NCBI GenBank assembly: GCA_964426655.1
Contig: CAYRQT010000004.1
Span: forward strand, 53,085 to 117,084
From: RGIG8306 sp964426655
GTDB lineage: Bacteria > Bacillota > Clostridia > Lachnospirales > Lachnospiraceae
DNA length: 64,000 nucleotides
Direction of reading: 5' to 3'
The notes under the pieces were generated by a model, which saw nothing but the letters and a program-made list of their open reading frames with translations, did not search any database and was not told the DNA's origin. A program made the position numbers and the translations under genes. Positions 61,479-64,000 of this stretch are shown in pieces; position 1 is the stretch's first letter; the number at the start of each line of letters is the position of its first letter.

Positions 61479-61505
61479 CTCCTTTCCCGTATATCGGGGA
61501 AGGAG
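61479..61505 (+). other. Strong hairpin between secY and adk
   Basis: CTCCTTTCCCG (61479-61489) pairs with CGGGGAAGGAG (61495-61505) through 11 bp including one G-U, around a TATAT loop. It lies 6 bases after the secY stop. The following GCTTATTTGC is a poor T tract, so it may be an attenuator or an RNA processing or stability element. Confidence 0.6.
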
Positions 61506-61554
61506 GCTTATTTGCAGATGCATGTTGGTTTTTCTCTTAGAATAGGAGTGACCT

Positions 61555-62199
61555 ATGAAAATCATTATGTTAGGTGCGCCGGGAGCCGGAAAAGGAACCC
61601 AGGCTAAGAAGATTGCAGAGCAGTATCAGATTCCCCATATTTCCACAGGAGATATTTTCCGTGCAAACATTAAGAATGGTACGGAGCTGGGAAAAAAGGC
61701 AAAGTCCTATATGGATCAGGGACTACTGGTACCGGATGAGCTGGTTGTGGATTTAGTTGTTGATCGCATTCAGCAGGAGGATTGCAAAAAAGGATATGTT
61801 CTGGATGGCTTTCCAAGAACCATTCCGCAGGCAGAAAGTCTGGATAAGGCACTGGCTGCACTTCATGAAAAAATTGATTTTGCCATAAATGTAGAAGTGC
61901 CGGATCAGGCAATTGTTGATCGTATGGCAGGCAGAAGAGCCTGTGTAGCCTGTGGGGCCACGTATCATCTGGTGTACATACCCACCAAGGTTGAGGGCAT
62001 TTGCGATAAATGTGGCGAAAAGTTAATCCTTAGGGATGATGATAAGCCGGAAACCGTTCAGAAAAGACTGAATGTATATCACGAGCAGACCCAGCCGTTG
62101 ATCGATTACTATACATTGCAGGGCGTACTTGTTGAAGTGGATGGCACAAAAGACATGAACGATGTTTTTGCAGACATCGTTAAAGTTTTGGGAGCATAA
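61555..62199 (+). CDS. adk: Adenylate kinase
   Basis: 214 residues: P-loop GAPGAGKGTQA, DGFPRTIPQA, and a LID domain with a structural zinc site (CVACG and CDKCG), the Gram-positive type. Interconverts ATP, ADP and AMP. map follows one base after the stop codon. Confidence 0.97.
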   Translation: MKIIMLGAPGAGKGTQAKKIAEQYQIPHISTGDIFRANIKNGTELGKKAKSYMDQGLLVPDELVVDLVVDRIQQEDCKKGYVLDGFPRTIPQAESLDKALAALHEKIDFAINVEVPDQAIVDRMAGRRACVACGATYHLVYIPTKVEGICDKCGEKLILRDDDKPETVQKRLNVYHEQTQPLIDYYTLQGVLVEVDGTKDMNDVFADIVKVLGA

Positions 62200-62200
62200 T

Positions 62201-62962
62201 ATGGCAGTAACCATAAAAACCGCGCAGGAGATTGAACTCATGCGTGAGGCAGGAAAAATTCTGGCACTGACACATCAGGAGCTGGAGAGGGCGGTAAAAC
62301 CGGGGGTATCTACCTGGGAATTAGATCACATGGCAGAGGAGTTTATCCGTAGCTATGGCGCTATGCCTTCTTTCCTGAATTATAATGGTTTTCCCGCTTC
62401 CATATGCGTATCTGTGAACGAAGAAGTGGTTCACGGCATTCCTTCTAAATCCCGTATTCTACAGGAGGGGGATATTGTCAGCATAGATGCAGGTGTTTAT
62501 ATACATGGCTATCATTCTGATGCGGCAAGAACTCATGCTGTGGGTGATATTTCACCATCAGCCAGGCAGCTGATTGAAGTTACCCGGCAAAGCTTTTTTG
62601 AAGGGTTAAAATATGCTAAGGCAGGCTGCCATCTCCATGAAATTTCTGTTGCAGTTCAGAAATATGCAGAATATTTCGGATATGGTGTTGTTCGGGATCT
62701 TGTGGGGCATGGCATTGGTCAGAACCTGCATGAGGACCCGGAAGTCCCTAATTATAAAGTACGGGGAAAAGGAATTTTGCTTAAACCTGGTATGACGCTG
62801 GCCATAGAACCCATGATCAACATAGGTTCATATGAGGTGTACTGCCTGGAAAATGACTGGACATTTGTATCAGAAGATGCATCCCTGTCTGCCCATTATG
62901 AAAATACTGTACTGATTACGGAGGGAGAGCCGGAGGTTCTCAGTATGCTCCATGAAGGATAG
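62201..62962 (+). CDS. map: Methionine aminopeptidase, type I
   Basis: 253 residues. Metal ligands are visible in SIDAGVYIHGYHSDAARTH (two Asp), GHGIGQNLHEDPEVPNY (His), IEPMINIG (Glu) and near the C-terminus. Removes N-terminal Met in the cytoplasm. ATG 62201, with GGGAG 6 bases before it, is used instead of the longer frame from 62162 that overlaps adk. Confidence 0.96.
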   Translation: MAVTIKTAQEIELMREAGKILALTHQELERAVKPGVSTWELDHMAEEFIRSYGAMPSFLNYNGFPASICVSVNEEVVHGIPSKSRILQEGDIVSIDAGVYIHGYHSDAARTHAVGDISPSARQLIEVTRQSFFEGLKYAKAGCHLHEISVAVQKYAEYFGYGVVRDLVGHGIGQNLHEDPEVPNYKVRGKGILLKPGMTLAIEPMINIGSYEVYCLENDWTFVSEDASLSAHYENTVLITEGEPEVLSMLHEG

Positions 62963-63245
62963 TTCCTTTAAAACGGTGATCAGTCTTTCAGGTAGGGATA
63001 AAGGTAAATATTATGTGGTATTGGAAAGCAGGGGACAGCGTCTTTTGCTGGCTGATGGAAACGTGTTTACAACGGATAGGCCAAAAGTTAAGAATCCCAG
63101 ACATACAGTCTTACTGGCTGATGGGATTTTGGGCAGTTCGTGCACAAATGAGCAAATTAAATACCATTTAAAGCGAATCAGGAAGGAATATGCACAAGAA
63201 CAACAAACGAGAACAGGAGGTGCGCCATGTCAAAAGCAGATGTAA
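62952..63245 (+). CDS. KOW domain RNA-binding protein (L14e/L6e/L27e-like)
   Basis: A 97-residue basic protein with an N-terminal KOW-like motif (VISLSGRDKGKYYVVLE) followed by KVKNPRHTVLLADG. Similar small proteins lie between map and infA in many clostridia and resemble archaeal and eukaryotic L14e. Function is not known; ribosome association is inferred. It overlaps map by 11 bases and infA by 19 bases, so translation is tightly coupled. Confidence 0.85.
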   Translation: MKDSSFKTVISLSGRDKGKYYVVLESRGQRLLLADGNVFTTDRPKVKNPRHTVLLADGILGSSCTNEQIKYHLKRIRKEYAQEQQTRTGGAPCQKQM

Positions 63246-63445
63246 TTGAAATTGAAGGAAAAGTGATTGAGAAATTACCCAACGCCATGTTTCAGGTAGA
63301 GCTGGAAAACGGACATCAGGTTTTGGCCCATATCAGCGGAAAACTTCGGATGAACTATATTCGAATCCTGCCTGGAGACAAGGTTACAATTGAATTATCC
63401 CCTTATGATTTGTCCAAGGGACGCATTATCTGGAGGGATAAATAG
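63227..63445 (+). CDS. infA: Translation initiation factor IF-1
   Basis: 72 residues: SKADVIEIEGKVIEKLPNAMFQVELENGH and HISGKLRMNYIRILPGDKVTIELSPYDLSKGRI, a complete S1-fold IF-1. GGAGGTG lies upstream inside the preceding gene. Confidence 0.97.
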   Translation: MSKADVIEIEGKVIEKLPNAMFQVELENGHQVLAHISGKLRMNYIRILPGDKVTIELSPYDLSKGRIIWRDK

Positions 63446-63464
63446 AGGTTTTCTTAATATTTGC

Positions 63465-63494
63465 TTGACATCAAATTGTGAATTGTGATATGAT
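63465..63494 (+). promoter_or_regulatory. Promoter before rpmJ
   Basis: TTGACA (63465-63470), 18-bp spacer, TATGAT (63489-63494), 33 bases before rpmJ. It could give the rpmJ-rpsM genes an independent start. Confidence 0.65.
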
Positions 63495-63526
63495 GAAGAG
63501 CAATCTTTGTGAAAGGAGAATGTACT

Positions 63527-63640
63527 GTGAAAGTAAGAGCTTCAGTAAAGCCTATCTGTGAAAAGTGCAAAATTATCAAGAGAAAAGGCAGTATTCGCGT
63601 AATCTGCGAAAACCCTAAGCATAAACAGCGTCAGGGATAA
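63527..63640 (+). CDS. rpmJ: Ribosomal protein L36
   Basis: 37 residues from GTG 63527: KVRASVKPICEKCKIIKR and VICENPKHKQRQG, with the Cys and His residues of the zinc-binding form. AAAGGAG lies 8 bases upstream of the start. Confidence 0.96.
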   Translation: MKVRASVKPICEKCKIIKRKGSIRVICENPKHKQRQG

Positions 63641-63724
63641 TTGGGCCAGAGTAGAGAGCTGGAAGGCCTGTTCCGGTGCATGATTCTCTGCCACCAAAGA
63701 CTGTGTGAACAAAATGCAGGAGAA

Positions 63725-63748
63725 ACGGTGTCCACACCGTGTCTTTTT
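63725..63748 (+). terminator. Intrinsic terminator or attenuator between rpmJ and rpsM
   Basis: ACGGTG (63725-63730) pairs with CACCGT (63735-63740) around TCCA, followed by GTC and TTTTT. It lies in a 260-base spacer (63641-63900) that holds no gene and interrupts the usual tight rpmJ-rpsM junction. Confidence 0.7.
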
Positions 63749-63900
63749 GTGCGTTTATTCATGTTTATTTTTATTGAAAAGCAAGGCTCAGAAAAGGCAA
63801 ATTGGGCGGCTGCAGAATGAACCACCAGGAGGTGTTGTTCAAACTGTTTTATTTTATAAAGTATAAAAGGCAAACAAATTAACGGAGGTGCTACACACAC

Positions 63901-64000
63901 ATGGCTCGTATTTCAGGTGTAGATTTACCAAGAGAAAAACGTATTGAGATCGGTCTTACTTATATTTATGGTATTGGCCTTACATCATCTCAGCGTATAC
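63901..64000 (+). CDS. rpsM: Ribosomal protein S13 (partial, runs off the window)
   Basis: The first 33 codons read MARISGVDLPREKRIE then IGLTYIYGIGL, the conserved S13 N-terminus. ACGGAGG lies 12 bases before the ATG. The rest of the alpha operon (rpsK, rpsD, rpoA, rplQ) is expected beyond the window. Confidence 0.96.
   Translation, partial: MARISGVDLPREKRIEIGLTYIYGIGLTSSQRI

Noticed and set aside
1..64000. CRISPR arrays, prophage or conjugative element
   Set aside because: No regularly spaced repeats, integrase, phage structural genes or relaxase were seen; the only mobile trace is the decayed transposase.

Overview
The window looks like chromosomal DNA of a Gram-positive anaerobe, most likely a member of the Lachnospiraceae (Clostridium cluster XIVa). 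This is an inference from gene content and protein sequence: a type III glutamine synthetase (GlnN) with an ANTAR antiterminator, a flavodiiron protein, class B sortases, zinc-type S14, an S10-spc-alpha ribosomal block followed by adk-map-KOW-infA-rpmJ, strong AGGAGG ribosome sites and TTGnnn/TATAAT promoters with 17-bp spacers. No rRNA, tRNA or CRISPR array was seen. A run of 10 N at 49930-49939 marks an assembly gap.

Layout. 1-5.9 kb: a GtrA-like membrane gene on the minus strand with an in-frame stop, then metNIQ followed by a FAD 2-hydroxyacid dehydrogenase and an aminotransferase, which suggests uptake and conversion of methionine-like compounds. 5.9-9.6 kb: an HPr protein, a probable vitamin B6 uptake and salvage pair on the minus strand, a DegV protein and ketopantoate reductase. 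9.6-11.6 kb: a peroxide-defence operon (two Cys glutathione peroxidases, thioredoxin, OhrR) with a perfect palindrome in its promoter. 11.6-12.8 kb: a DUF2974 alpha/beta-hydrolase. 12.8-20.4 kb: nitrogen and nucleotide genes (glnN, a short GlnA-like ligase, ANTAR regulator, purF, pyrG). 20.4-23.5 kb: HAD phosphatase, flavodiiron protein, aldolase. 23.5-30.3 kb: two class B sortases, a YdjG/YdjH-like zinc-ribbon and TPM pair, cyclophilin, GNAT and two membrane proteins.

30.4-31.4 kb holds a decayed IS91-family transposase on the minus strand, readable almost end to end through stops and frameshifts. 31.5-36.7 kb: AI-2E permease, ispE, GntR regulator, ddl, DUF1934 and a single-span membrane protein. 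36.7-49.5 kb: rpoB, rpoC, rpsL, rpsG, fusA, tuf. rplKAJL is not upstream of rpoB; rpoB has its own promoter and a structured leader. 49.5-50.4 kb: a class I methyltransferase interrupted by the gap. 50.5-64 kb: rpsJ through secY, adk, map, a KOW protein, infA, rpmJ and the start of rpsM, where the window ends.

The most interesting points are the OhrR-peroxidase operon with its candidate operator, the glnN leader in which an ANTAR-type hexaloop hairpin and an intrinsic terminator would compete, a sigma54-like element before the GlnA-like gene, the methionine transporter plus oxidase plus transaminase cluster, the sortase/YdjGH operon, and several structured leaders and intercistronic hairpins in the translation-machinery block.
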